From Syngnathus acus (Eukaryota; Chordata; Actinopteri; Syngnathiformes; Syngnathidae), in NCBI RefSeq assembly GCF_901709675.1, contig NC_051101.1, positions 684,001-748,000 on the forward strand: 64,000 bases of DNA. The letters run 5' to 3'. The position numbers and the translations under genes were made by a program. How positions within the stretch are numbered: the stretch's first letter is position 1; every line of letters starts with the position of its first letter. Shown here piece after piece: positions 36,975 through 48,818 of this stretch. The notes beneath the pieces are model-generated. The model was given only the letters and a program-made list of their open reading frames with translations. It was not told the origin of the DNA and did no database searches.

Positions 36975-37039
<65 letters not shown>

Positions 37040-40000
37040 CGGGAATCAGTCATCAGTCACTCATCACTCACCTCTTCCTCACGGGCCAACTTGTCTCCAG
37101 TGTCGGAAGCTTCAGCATCCGGCGCCTGGTCGTCGTCCTCGCTGCTGGAGTCCATGACGATGGCTTTGGACTTGCTCAAGCCTTTGGTCTTTTTGGGGCT
37201 GGACGAGGAGGACGATACGCGCCTGCTCTTGGGGTCGCCCTCGGCCTTTTTGCCCTTGGCAGCCACGTCGGTGGCCACTTTCTTCTTGGAGCGCTTCTTC
37301 TTCTTCACGGGAAGCTGCAACAAAGGTCGGAGGAGGGAATGAGTGCCGACAAGCGGCAACAAGCACAGCTCACATGACACGGCGGACTAAATGTGGCTGA
37401 GGACACGAGCGGGCAAATGGCGCGCTTCGCCATTTGAGTGGCTCTCTTGTCTGAGGAGTTCTCCTGCCAGCACAAACGTCTGACTAATTCCGGACAAGCT
37501 TCTTGGTGGGAGTTCCGAACCGCGACTTGGGCAAGTCCAACCGATATGCTGCCAATTTTCGGAGCGCGTTAGAATCACCCATGGACAACGGTCCGAGCTT
37601 CACTACCGCCCGCTCGGCGGCTGACCTTTCCGCTGCTCTTGGGCTCCAGCAAGAAGGTCAGGATCCTGTCCACCAGTTCCACCTGCGTGCCTTTCTTCTC
37701 CAGGTCCAGAATGCCACAAACCAGCTTGAGCTTGGCCTTGGTGAAGTGCGCGTTCCTGCAGCGAGGCGTCGCATGGCGGCGCGTTTAGAGCCGGCCGGGA
37801 GGATGCGCCTGCTCCGTACTTACTTGACCAGTTTGTCTCGCTTCTTGAGGTACTGGTCGCTGCCGGCGGGGAAAGGGAAGCCGCTGAAGAGGCGCAGGTT
37901 CTTCTTAATGCTAGCCATCTGTCAAAGCATCACAGTCTTTAAGGAGGTGTGCTTGGATGTCAATCCCTTTGCCTTACATTGTGACGTATTGATGACAAAA
38001 AAAAAAAAAAAGAAACCCACCAATCTGAAAAGGCGGCCGTCTGCTTACCTTTCCTGGCCGCTCAAATAAGATGGTATGCAGCGGCTTGAGGTCTTCGGAC
38101 TTGAGTTTGCCAATCTGGAAATTGGTGCGCGGGATGTTTCCCAGCTTGTCACCGCTTCCTGCACACACGGTAGGTGGCGGATCTACGTGGGGCGGTGGAA
38201 TAAACAAATCACCGACTTACAAGAAGCGCTGCGTCGAGCTCTCGGAAATCACTGGTAATGATGCTATTCTTCGTCCGTGTTTAAACTCCAATCCCATTTG
38301 CGCAAAACAGACCAATCTTGGTCTCCGTGAGTCGTCACCTTATCGTGGTGGAGGGGTTTGCGTGCCCCTATGATTCTAGGAGCCATGTTGTCTGGGGCTT
38401 CATGCCCCTGGTAGGGTCACCCATGGCAAACGGGTACGGCTCACACAAGCCCCTTATGAAGAAAAACATAAATGGATTTCGTTTTCCCTCGCCCGGACGC
38501 GGGTCACCGGGGCCCTCCTCTGGAGCCAGGCCTGGAGGCGGGGCTCGAAGGCGAGCGTCTGGTGGCCGGGCCTTCGCCCATGGGGCCGAAAACAGCCCGA
38601 AAAGGAAACATGGGTCCCCCTTCCCATGGGCTCACCACCTATGGGAGGGGCCAAAGGGGTCAGGTGCAGTGTAAGCTGGGCGGCGGCCAAAGGCAGGGAC
38701 CTTGGCGGTCCGATCCCCGGCTGCAGAAGCTGGCTCTTGGGACATGGAATGTCACCTCTCCGGCTGGAAAGGAGCCCGAGCTGGTGTGCGAGGCAGAAAA
38801 GTTCCGACTAGACATAGTCGGACTTGTCTCCACACACAGTTTGGGTTCCGGTACAAGGCCCTCTCGAGAGGGGCTGGACTCTCTTCCACTCTGGAGTTGC
38901 CCACGGTGAGAGGCGTCGAGTAGGTGCGGGTATACTTATTGCCCCCCGGCTGGGCGCCTGCACATTGGGGTTCACCCCGGTGAACGAGAGGGTAGCCTCC
39001 CTCCGCCTTCGGGTGGGGGGACGGGTCCTGACTGTTGTTTGTGTCTATGTACCAAACGGCAGCTCAGAGTACCCATCCTTCTTGGGGTCCCTGGAGGAAG
39101 TGCTGGAGAGCGCTCCTTCTGGGGACTCCATCGTTCTACTGGGTGACTTCAATGCTCACGTGGGCAATGACAGTGAGACCTGGAAGGGCGTGATTGGGAG
39201 GAACGCCCCCCCCCCGATCTGAACCCGAACGATGTTCTATTATTGGACTTCTGTGCTCGACACGGATTTTCTATAATGAACACCATGTTCAAACATAAGG
39301 GTGTCCATGTGTGCACTTGGCACCAGGACACCCTAGACTGCAGTTCGATGATCGACTTTGTAGTCATGTCATCGGATTTGCGGCCGCATGTTTTGGACAC
39401 TCGGGCGAAGAGAGGGGCGGAGCTGTCAACTGATCACCACCTGGTGGTGGGTTGGCTCCGATGGTGGTGGAAGATGCCGGTCCGACCTGGCAGACCCAAA
39501 CGCTCTGTGAGGGTCTGCTGGTAACGTCTGCTGGGAACGTCTGGCAGAATCTCCTGTCAAGAAGAGCTTCAACTCCCACCCCCGGCAGAGCTTTTCCCAC
39601 GTCCCGGGGGAGGCGGGGGACATTGAGTCCGAGTGGACCATGTTCCGCGCCTCCATTGTTGAGGCGGCCGACCGGAGCTGTGGCCGTAAGGTCGTTGGAG
39701 CCTGTCGTGGCGGCAATCCCTGAACCCGCTGGTGGACACCGGCGGTAAGGGATGCCGTCAAGCTGAAGGAGTCCTATCGGGACGTTTTGGCCTGTGGGAC
39801 TCCGGAGGCAGTTGACAGGTACCGGATCGCCAAGCGGAACGCGGCTTCGGCAGTTGCTGAGGCAAAAACCCGGGCGTGGGAGGAGTTTGGCGAGGCCATG
39901 GAGAATGACTTCCGGACGGCTTCGAGGAAATTCTGGTCCAACATCCGGCGTCTCAGGAGGGGGAAGCAGTGCAACGTCAACACTGTTTACAGTGGGGATG

Positions 40001-42000
40001 GCGTGCTGCTGACATCGACTCGGGACGTCGTGAGTCGGTGGGGAGAGTACTTCGAAGACCTCCTCAATTCCTCAATACACGCCTTCCATTGTGGAAGCAG
40101 GGCCTGGAGACTCTGAGGTGGACTCTCCAATCTCTGGGGTCGAAGTCACTGAGGTAGTTAAAAAACTCCTCGGTGGTAGGGCCCCGGGGGTGGATGAGAT
40201 TCGCCCGGAGTTCTTAAAGGCTCTGGATGTTGTGGGGCTGTCATGGCTGACACGCCTCTACAACATTGCGTAGACATCGGGGACAGTGCCTCTGGATTGG
40301 CAGACAGGGGTGGTGGTTCCCCTCTTTAAGAAGGGGGACCGGAGGGTGTGTTCCAATTACAGGGGAATCACACTCCTCAGCCTCCCTGGTACGGTCTATT
40401 CAGGGGTGCTGGAGAGGAGGGTCCGTCAGGAGGTCGAACCTCGGATTCAGGAGGAGCAGTGTGGCTTTCGTCCTGGCCGTGGAACAGCTCTACACCCTAA
40501 GCAGAATCCTCGAGGGTGCATGGGAGTTCGCCCAACCAGTCCACATGTGTTTTGTGGACTTGGAGAAGGCGTTCGACCGTGTCCCTCGGGAGGTTCTGTG
40601 GAGGGTGCTTTGGGAGTACGGGGTGCCGGGCCAACTGATAAGGGCGGTTCGGTCCCTGTATCACCGATGCCAGAGTTTGGTCTGCATTTCCGGCAGTAAT
40701 TCGGATTCGTTCCCAGTGAGGGTTGGACTCCGCCAAGGCTGCCCTTTGTCACCTATTCTGTTCATAATTTTTATGGACAGAATTTCTAGGCGCAGTCGAG
40801 GCATTTAGGGGGTCCAGTTTGGGGACCTCAGCATTGCGTCTCTGGTTTTTGCAGACGACGTGGTGCTGTTGGCTTCTTCAAGCCGTGATCTCCAGCTCTC
40901 ACTGGAGCGGTTCGCAGCAGAGTGTGAAGCGGTCGGGATGAAGGTCAGCACCTCCAAATCCGAGTCCATGGTCCTCGGTCGGAAAAGGGTGGAATGCCCT
41001 CTCCGGACCGGGGATGAGATCCTGCCCCAAGTGGAGGAGTTCAAGTATCTTGGGGTCTTGTTCACGAGTGAGGGCAGGATGGAGCGCGAGATCGACAGGC
41101 GGATCGGTGCAGCGTCGGCAGTAATGCGGACTCTGTACCGGTCCGTCGTGGTGAAGAGAGAGCTGAGCCAAAAGGCAAAGCTCTCAATTTACCGGTCGAT
41201 TTACGCTCCTACCCGCACCTATGGTCATGAGCTATGGGTAATGACCGAAAGAACGAGATCCCGGATACAAGCGGCCGAAATGAGTTTCCTCCGTAGGGTG
41301 TCCGGGCTCTCGCTTAGAGATAGGGTGAGAAGCTCGGTCGCTACTCCTCCACGTTGAGAGGAGCCAGATGAGGTGGCTCGGGCATCTCATCAGGATGCCT
41401 CCTGGACACCTTCCTGGGGAGGTGTTCCGGGTATGTCCCAACGGTAGGAGACCCCGGGGACGACCCAGGACGCGCTGGAGAGACTATGTCTCTCAGCTGG
41501 CCTGGGAACGCCTTGGGATCCCCCGGGATGAGCTGGATGAAGTGGCTGGGGAGAGGGAAGTCTGGGAGTCCCTACTAAAACTGCTGCTGCCGCGACCCGA
41601 CCCCCGGATAAGCGGAAGAAGATGGATGGATGGATGGAGACCAATCTTGGTCCCGTCTTCCGGCCAAGCGCACAGCATGATGTCGGCCTCTGGGTCGATG
41701 CCATACCTGAGTGGCTCGGGTACCCGACTAACTCACGTAACGTACCTTGCGCGATCTTCAGCTCTTTGTGTTTGGGCGCCTGTAAGTCCAGCCGCGCCAC
41801 ACTCTTCTTGGCGCGTTTTCCCGCCACGGCAGCCTCAGCGGCGGGTGGCCAAGCCGGCTCACATTGCCCCGCCCACATGGGAGGCCCGTCTTCTCCAGCC
41901 TCTGGTTTTTCCGCGACCGTCGACTTCTTGTCTTCCTGCGGCGACTCTGGGCACTCACCCACTGCTCCCAGCGACACTTCCTCCGCCACGTCACTCATAC
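36120..42000 (-). CDS. dek: DEK chromatin protein
   Basis: Nuclear DNA-binding protein that shapes chromatin and acts as a histone chaperone. Coding exons: 41998-41746, 38158-38049, 37918-37824, 37755-37626, 37314-37072, 36796-36671, 36601-36535, 36476-36337, 36280-36212, 36131-36120. They sum to 1245 nt (414 codons plus TGA); human DEK is 375. The first exon encodes an acidic/alanine-rich N-terminus. Exons 2-4 hold the conserved core ([39 protein letters not shown]) and the SAP box ([20 protein letters not shown]). Exons 5-7 are Lys/Ser/acidic linker. Exons 8-10 give the C-terminal DNA-binding fold ([29 protein letters not shown]). The tenth exon codes only three residues and the stop. A donor at 42980/42981 (GGTCAG|GTAAGC) marks a likely 5' UTR exon. 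The first coding intron contains a full Rex3 element. Confidence 0.94.
36977..37030. repeat. TG microsatellite in dek intron
   Basis: An uninterrupted run of about 27 TG units in the intron between dek exons 5 and 6, about 40 bp from the exon 5 donor. Cys-Val frames across it are artefacts. Confidence 0.97.
38324..41637 (+). mobile_element. Rex3 (RTE-clade) LINE, full length but frameshifted
   Basis: A 3.3-kb element with perfect 15-bp duplications AGACCAATCTTGGTC (38309-38323, 41638-41652), in the first coding intron of dek and antisense to it. It has a leader (GAGTCGTCACCTTATCGTGG), an endonuclease ([10 protein letters not shown] near 38730; [14 protein letters not shown] near 39140; [10 protein letters not shown] near 39430) and an RT ([13 protein letters not shown] near 40310; [14 protein letters not shown] near 40730; catalytic [10 protein letters not shown] near 40850). 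The C-terminal part has [11 protein letters not shown]-type sequence. The tail is GCGGAAGAAGATGGATGGATGG. The segments TGGCAGACAGGGGTGGTGGT (40297) and, on the other strand, GGTGACAAAGGGCAGCC (about 40735) match published Rex3 primer sites as I remember them. At least four frameshifts (near 38905, 39222, 39525, 40130) make it inactive. Confidence 0.93.
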
Positions 42001-42980
42001 CTGCGGGCGCACGCACACGTGCACACACACACACACACACTTTTAAACTTGCTATCCTTTCCAGTGTCTCTGTTGCCATCTGCCAAGTGGCAGGTGCAAC
42101 AATCAGAACAGCGTTTCGACACCTTGAGGTTCAAACTGTCTGAATCCTCAGATTTCAGTCGCAACAGTTAATAGCGGCGCGATCCAAATAACGTCCGGTT
42201 ACAGCCCGAGCCGAAGCTCCATGGCCACTTCCTTCCTGTCGGCAGGCCATCCGAGTAGCGCTCTCAATTGTTGAATTCGTGATGTGAAAATGTGACTTTT
42301 TCCACCGAGCTGCTTGTTGCCGAACAGCAAGTTGTGCAAAAACATTCAGCATTCCGAAGCTGCAAAGCTGAGTTAATTTTAGGCTCCCCCCGAAATTTCA
42401 ATTTAACTCCAGCTTGAAATTTGTCAACTTTTGCTGAGTCCTGCATGCACGTTATCACACGTGACATGTTCAACCTGCGACTCCCTGCCCCCTGCGAAAT
42501 TATAGGACGGCTATGATGTCAATGTCACGTGACGGCAGATGGCGCCAACATCCAAAACGGCAGCGGAAGGAAGAGGAATTTGGGGTTTCCTCACGCACGC
42601 GGCGTCAAAAAGTCTTTGCTCAGCACTGTCAAACAAAATCGCTGATTTCATCTCATTTGATGTTAAGCGGACAGTCAAACAAACAAACGTTTCTGATCTG
42701 ACACTTGTTTTGACACCTGCCCTTGTCGCCGCTGACGTCATTAATGTGTCTTTTCATTTACCATTGTACTGAAGTGTTGTGACGTTGACTTGTCCGGCCG
42801 TCGTGTGCTGTTTGGTGTCGTTAGGCTGGCTGCTAACAGGTTAGCTTCGCTCGCCGGCCACAATTCAACAAAGTTCCGAGTTGGCACGCCGTTCAACGTG
42901 ACACTTGGGAGCCTTCGAAGGACGTTGTGACGTCTATGAATGACGTCTGCGACCAAGAGGTCGAAGCAAAGTTTGCTTAC

Positions 42981-43120
42981 CTGACCGAGGTTCCGTGTCG
43001 CGTCTCACAACTCCTCACTTTCCGCCTTTTCCCGTCCGTTTCTTTTCCGATGGCGGTTTCTCTGGAGGGCGGTGCTCCGTCCGCGTACTCACCCCCGATT
43101 GGGCACGAGAGGGATGACGT
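42981..43120 (-). promoter_or_regulatory. Probable dek promoter and 5' UTR exon
   Basis: On the minus strand a strong donor GGTCAG|GTAAGC ends a candidate exon at 42981. Upstream (43040-43120) the sequence is GC-richer, with a GATGACGTA half-CRE near 43115. The dek coding exon acceptor is at 42001-42002. The boundary is inferred from splice signals alone. Confidence 0.4.
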
Positions 43121-43394
43121 ATGGGTTGGTCTTCTTTGTCAAAGCTAGGGTGGCCGGGCGTCGGATTTCTGATAGGCTTATGCCCTCAGGAGGACATAAC
43201 CAGTATTGCATCAATAACGCCACGCCTCGCGTCTCTTGACAGCGAGTCCAACATGTTCTAAGTTAAATATTTAGTTGCCTTTCCTTTGAACGCGTAATAA
43301 GCCGCTCTCGAGTGCCGCTCAGTCAAACCTTTCAGCGAAGAAAAAAAAAACGTTTTCTTTTTGTAGTTAACGTTATTGTTGAATCACAAGGAAT

Positions 43395-44821
43395 TAGGGG
43401 TGTAACGATTCATCGATACACATCGACTAATCGATATAATGCTCTACGATTTATTGGCATCGATGCTAAACGTAAACATTAGGGGTGTAACGATTCATCG
43501 ATACACATCGATTAATCGATATAATGCTCTACGATTTATTGGCATGGATGCTAAACGTAAACATCGATTTATATCGCCGTGTTTGACCTCGGACATTAGA
43601 CGCGACTTTATGTTGAAATCCAGTTCATTGTTGCTTGCTTCCTCTTTCCGGGAGCAGTACGCGGCGTGCTGTGTTGTGAGCAGAGCAGGCACGTGAAAGG
43701 GGAGCCGACAACTACGCGGCTCCTGGGCGGGCTGGTGCTATGGCTAGTGTCCAAGAAGACGAGGAAATTCGCTCCCCTTTGGGCTTCAAGTCATTCGTTT
43801 GGAAGCACTTTGGATTCCAAAGAAAAGATGGCTCAACGGACAATTAAAATTATTGGAAATAAATAGTTCAGTAATGCACTTTAAAGTTAATGGTATTACA
43901 AAAAAAGAAAGAATATTCATTTTTCTTTACTTATATGAGAAAAAATATAGGAATTCGATAAAGTTCAGTGTTAAAATAAGCACTTTGTATACTACAATAC
44001 TCTTGTAATTTCCTAAATAAAGAGTTGGCAGTACCTTGTTGATTTTGCGTATGAATTGTTATAAATCAGGATATTGTTCTATATTTTTTTTTAAAAAAAT
44101 AAATAAAAAATAAAAATATCGATCGCGGAGCACTATATCGTGATGTATCGTGAATGAATCACAGCAGGCTTTAAGATATCGGCAATAATCGTATCGTGGT
44201 CCTTTGTATCGATATGATATCGTATCGTGACAAAACCTGCGATTTACACCCCTAGTAAACATCGATTTATATCGCCGTGTTTGACCTCGGACATTAGACG
44301 CGACTTTATTTTGAAATCCAGTTCATTGTTGCTTGCTTCCTCTTTCCGGGAGCAGTACGCGGCGTGCTGTGTTGTGAGCAGAGCAGGTACGTGAAAGGGG
44401 AGCCGACAACTACGCGGCTCCTGGGCTGGTGCTATGGCTAGTGTCCAAGAAGACGAGGAAATTCGCTCCCCTTTGGGCTTCAAGTCATTCGTTTGGAAGC
44501 ACTTTGGAGAAAAAATATAGGAATTTGATAAAGTTCAGTGTTAAAATAAGCACTTTGTATACTACAATACTCTTGTAATTTCCTAAATAAAGAGTTTGCA
44601 GTACCTTGTTGATTTTGCGTATGAATTGTTATAAATCAGGATATTGTTCTATATTTTTTATTTTAAAAAAAAGAAAAAAAAAATATCGATCGTGGAGCAC
44701 TATATCATGATGTATCGTGAATGAATCACAGCAGGCTTTAAGATATCGGCAATAATCGTATCGTGGTCCTTTGTATCGATATGATATCGTATCGTGACAA
44801 AACCCGCGATTTACACCCCTA
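43395..44821 (+). mobile_element. hAT MITE family B inserted into another copy of itself
   Basis: The outer copy (43395-43479 plus 44263-44821) has perfect 8-bp duplications CAAGGAAT (43387-43394, 44822-44829). The inner copy (43480-44254) has perfect 8-bp duplications GTAAACAT (43472-43479, 44255-44262). Both have TAGGGGTGTAAC / GATTTACACCCCTA ends. The outer copy lacks an internal piece near 44507. They lie about 300 bp beyond the dek promoter. Confidence 0.93.
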
Positions 44822-44829
44822 CAAGGAAT

Positions 44830-45458
44830 AAGCAGGCCAGCTGAGCTTTTTTGACGTCCTCTCCTAACACACTTATTTTCATTTTATTTTCCAAAAAGGC
44901 ATGCTTGTTTTCCCCAAAAGCAATGATTTCTTTTGATTTTTTTCAATCGATTTTTAATTTTTAAAGACAAATCCTTTTTTAATTTTTGAAGGACAAATAC
45001 TTTTTCACTTATTTTCTTAACCCAATTTAATTAATCAGATTTATTTTTTGGTAAACAGATGACCTCTCTTCTAATCAACCGTTCGACCTTTTTTATGTGC
45101 GTGGCCACAGTTTGCTGTGTGTGAGAGAGAGTGTGAGAGAGTGCGAGAGTGAGAGAGAGTGTGCGTGTGAGAGAGACTGTGAGTGAGTGAGTGTGAGTGA
45201 ATGAGTGAGTGTGGGAGTGAGAGAGTGTGAGTGAGAGTGTGCGAGAGCGAGAGAGAGAATGAATTCGGCTTCCCTGACATTGACGGCCAACCAATTCCTT
45301 ATTTGTCTCTATGTGAGCCAGCCCGGCGTTTTGCTCGCGCGATTGTCGTGTTCCACGTTTGCAGGCGCGGGAAGGCTCACGTGGCAGTTGCCAAATGGGA
45401 ATGTCCTCATCATGAAGAGGAACGGCAAAAGAGTTGACGGCAAAGAGGCCGCCTGCGA
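44830..45458. other. Intergenic with GA-rich simple repeat
   Basis: GA/GT-rich low-complexity tract at 45118-45262 (the source of Ser/His/Leu-rich spurious frames). No exon supported. Confidence 0.6.
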
Positions 45459-45464
45459 TTTATT
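45459..45464 (-). terminator. Candidate poly(A) signal of the mucin-like gene
   Basis: AATAAA on the minus strand about 210 nt past the terminal TGA at 45676-45678. Confidence 0.4.
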
Positions 45465-47114
45465 TATGATTGATGGATTGACACACTTGTCATGAGACAA
45501 AGAAACAAGTCGTCGCCTGCACTCAGCGCACATTTGGACTTTGGACATACAGAAGAACTCAAGAGGCGTTCCTTGGCCACATCCAACCTTCTTTGGCTAC
45601 TCCTCAAGACTGTCTTTGATCTTGATTTAATCATCTTCAAGAATCATTAGAATTATCTGGTCATGTGACACCACCTCACTTGGTCCCCTTGACTTCTTTG
45701 TCCACATCCTCCTGAAAGAACAACAAGACGGTTTACTTAGCTCTGCAGCTCGCACCTTACACAAGACCTGTCCAACTTACACGTTTTGTCACGCATGATG
45801 TGTCCTGATAACAGGTACGACTTGACGCATAAGACATGCTACTGACATGTTGTCAAATGTGAACCCACAAAGGAACTTAGTCTGATACAGTTGTTCTTTT
45901 TTTCCCCCTCCAAACACGGGCAACCTGGCGGTATGGAGGCGGTTGCGCCTTCCCCCGCCGGTCATTGTTTTTTTCCCTTTGCTTCTGCGACAATGTTAAA
46001 AACGCCGTTCTGATCCTGTCCAACACGGATTTGCGGCATGGCCAAGGATTATGTGACCTGTTGCCGTGACGCGATGACATACGAGCAGTCCTTGCGTGTA
46101 AATGTGACCTGTCCCGGTCCCACATTCTCGTGACACGTGTGACCTGGTGGAGGGCCTTGTGAGAAGTCACAGGCGCCATTTGACACGAGTGACACGCGAG
46201 AGCTCTGTCGACGTGCGGCACGTGCGGTGACTCACGTAAGCGGGGACGGAATTGCCGTTCCAGAATCAAGCGTGCGTGGTGTAGAGCGGGATGTCGTCGG
46301 GGTGGTTGTAGCGCCCCCTGTTGCAGCAACACCAAAACATCTGACGGCAACAAGAAGACCGCATCAACGCAAGGGTCCTCGCTGTCTTCACGTTCGGTCC
46401 AATCCTGACCCCTAAAAGCTGCGAGGCTGACATACAAAGCACTAGGTCATCGTAATAAAATCAAAGACAGAATGGCGAAATCCACAGAATAGAACGATCT
46501 TTGTTGACTCCCCGGCATTGAAGACCTCCAATTTGTGTTTGAAGGTCGTCAAACCAAGTAAATGAAAATCATTGCCAACAGTGGAGCTAAGCTAACTGTG
46601 CTAGCTCTTGCGCTTACGCAGCAAACAATTTGGATTTTTTTTTTACCTTACCGTCTGACAAGGTACGTCAATCAAGAATCATGCCCAAACATGTCCATGA
46701 TCAAATGAGCCTGCGGCCGTCGCGTTCTGTCAGTGCAAAAAGCAGGACTGGAGAGGATTTGACATTGGTCAATTTGACAAAAACTAGACTGAGTTACTTC
46801 CTGACAATGCTGAACAAAGTAAATCGAGTGATGAAGCGGGCCGCAATAGCAGACCCAGAAACCACGACGTGGGGGGGTTCGACTCGATAAAGATTGGAAA
46901 TGATGCGCTGACCGTGGCCACCAGCGTGAGAAGGAGGAGGAGCCCAAGGAGCAAAGCGGCCAGAACCAGAAGCGCGATTCCCCAACCGGGTACGCCGCCG
47001 CCCGCTGGAGGAGAACTTTTGCTTGTGGTTGGCCACGTGGTGTTGGCAGTCGCCGTTGCGGCGGGTGTCATCTCAAAGGGCGGCGTTGTTCCGCTCGTCC
47101 CCTTGCCAGTCGTG

Positions 47115-47118
47115 GCGG
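47115..47118. repeat. ERV target-site duplication, left
   Basis: GCGG immediately before the 5' LTR (TGAAGT...). The matching copy is 57203-57206 after the 3' LTR. Four bases is the usual size for gammaretrovirus-like integrases. Confidence 0.85.
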
Positions 47119-47629
47119 TGAAGTAAATTTTGGATTCTATGCGTCTTTGTATGTTGCCTTTAGGTGATAAACTAGCAGCAGTGAGACTACTATAAGCTAT
47201 TTTTGCGGTACAGAGAAGCTCTAGTTTCAGTAATGTGTAGGTACTTAGAATATGGAAGGGCCATTTGTCCGTGACCAGGAAGAGTCTTCTGCATGCCCTT
47301 TTTAGGACATTGACAGCAACGAGTAGACTGAAACGCGAACGGCAGCTGTTACTCCAAGCCATGACATCAACGGTTTGGGCAGGTATAAGATAGGCTTGTC
47401 TGGGAGGAACGGGCGGGCTTTTTGGGGCGAACATCTTTGCTGTTGAGGGCTGAAACATCTTTGCTTTTGGGGCCACTCAAACTTTTGGAGAGACATCACT
47501 CTGACATCGGTTGAATAAAATCTTAGCCCAATCAGCCGTGTGTCACTGGAGTGCTTCCTTACCCGAGCCAGCCATCGTCCACCGAGTGTTTTTTGGAGAC
47601 CAGCGAAACAACAAAGACCATTCACCACA
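47119..47629 (+). repeat. ERV 5' LTR (511 bp)
   Basis: Starts TGAAGTAAATTTTGG and ends CCATTCACCACA (TG...CA). Contains a GGTATAAGAT TATA-like box near 47382 and AATAAA near 47515. It is the same length as the 3' LTR, and by eye the two differ at only about seven positions, so insertion is recent on an evolutionary scale. Confidence 0.93.
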
Positions 47630-47633
47630 TTTT

Positions 47634-47651
47634 TGGCGTCACGAACAGGAT
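47634..47651 (+). other. ERV primer-binding site candidate
   Basis: TGGCGTCACGAACAGGAT begins four bases after the LTR end and starts with the TGG that pairs with a tRNA CCA tail. It is closest by eye to lysine-type sites, but the tRNA is not assigned. Confidence 0.6.
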
Positions 47652-48818
47652 TCGTGTTCCCCCGGTGAATTCCCGCCCGCTTTCTGAGCGAGAATCCAGC
47701 GGCCGGCCAGCGGCTGTAATTGAGGTGAGATGCTTCGCCCACAGTTGCCGCGACATGCTCGATTCTTGGCCCCTTGAGGGGGGCAGTTACAAACGAATCT
47801 GACGTGGCCATGAGCTGTTCCGGGAGGAAGTTGTCTCTCCTAGTCAAAAGTCGTCATAATTCGACTTTTGAAGGGGAAGTGGCCCCCAAATAGAAAGCAA
47901 AAGAAACGTAAAATAAAAATGGGAAAAAATAAATGAAAAAACAAACAAATAAAAAGTGACCAGTAACTTAGGAAGAAGAAATGTCCCAAGGAAGTGGCAT
48001 GTGACGGGACAGGTTGTCTGGGACATCGCTGAATTGCCCGTCACAATAAAAGAATAGCAGAAAGTCCCATAAAACGTGGACTTGAGTTTGGCGACAGATC
48101 CGATGGAGGATAGAAATTTTAGCGGTGTGATTGAGGCGAAAACACAGATACGATTGAACACTGTTGCGACAGGAAACGACTTGCCCCAGATGTAGTTCCT
48201 GGAAGAGCCGAGACACTGCAGTCGCACCCAATGGCCGTACGGGCCAAGTGCGCATTTGTTGAGATGTTCGGTGGCCGGGTTAGTCTCCATCAAGGTCGAA
48301 CGAAAAAGGGAGGCTTGCGCTGACCGCGTTTGGCAAATAGGAAAAGTGCGCAGCCTTGGCATCCGTAACTGTGAGCATGAATGTGGAAAGAGATCCGGTC
48401 AGACCCTTTTAAGGGTGCCGAAGAGAAGAACTCGCGCGAGCCACGTCGTTTGGACACTGATCGGATTAGAAGTGTTTGTGGGTTACAAGGCTCCTCGATT
48501 TAAACGCTGGTGCAAGGGTCCCTTAGAGCTCTGACGGTCTCAAATATCCAGGTAAGCCGCTGTGATTGCTCAACGCGGTTCGATTCCGGACTGTCGAGGC
48601 GCACTGTAATAGCATGCACAGCTGTCAAAGTTCGATACATTTGAGCCTGCGGCAGACCGCATTCGGACGAAGGTGCTGCACGGCTCCTTTGTAAAATGGA
48701 AAACGTGGAAAAGAGGCCTCTGGGGGGTTTAATATTGGTATACCATGTGAAAAAAAAGTAATTTATGTGCACACTTAAGTTAAATTCTGCAGAATAAAGG
48801 GAAAATATATAGCGCTAT
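47652..48818. other. ERV leader and unassigned internal sequence
   Basis: Follows the primer-binding site. Contains short open frames only and no recognised retroviral motif. The right limit is the inverted LTR. Confidence 0.5.

Noticed and set aside
36980-37030. Repeat array considered as CRISPR-like or coding
   Set aside because: Simple TG microsatellite; no spacers, and the genome is vertebrate.
46340-46344. Reading the tail exon as Thr/Ser-rich mucin sequence (CFGVAATGGATTTPTT...)
   Set aside because: Attractive because mucin-like, but it would need a different splice phase and would place a mucin stretch after the membrane helix.
45877-46437. 186-codon minus-strand frame over the mucin tail exon
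   Set aside because: It is the wrong frame. Phase-0 splicing from the membrane-helix exon and into the last exon selects the frame starting MFWCCC.
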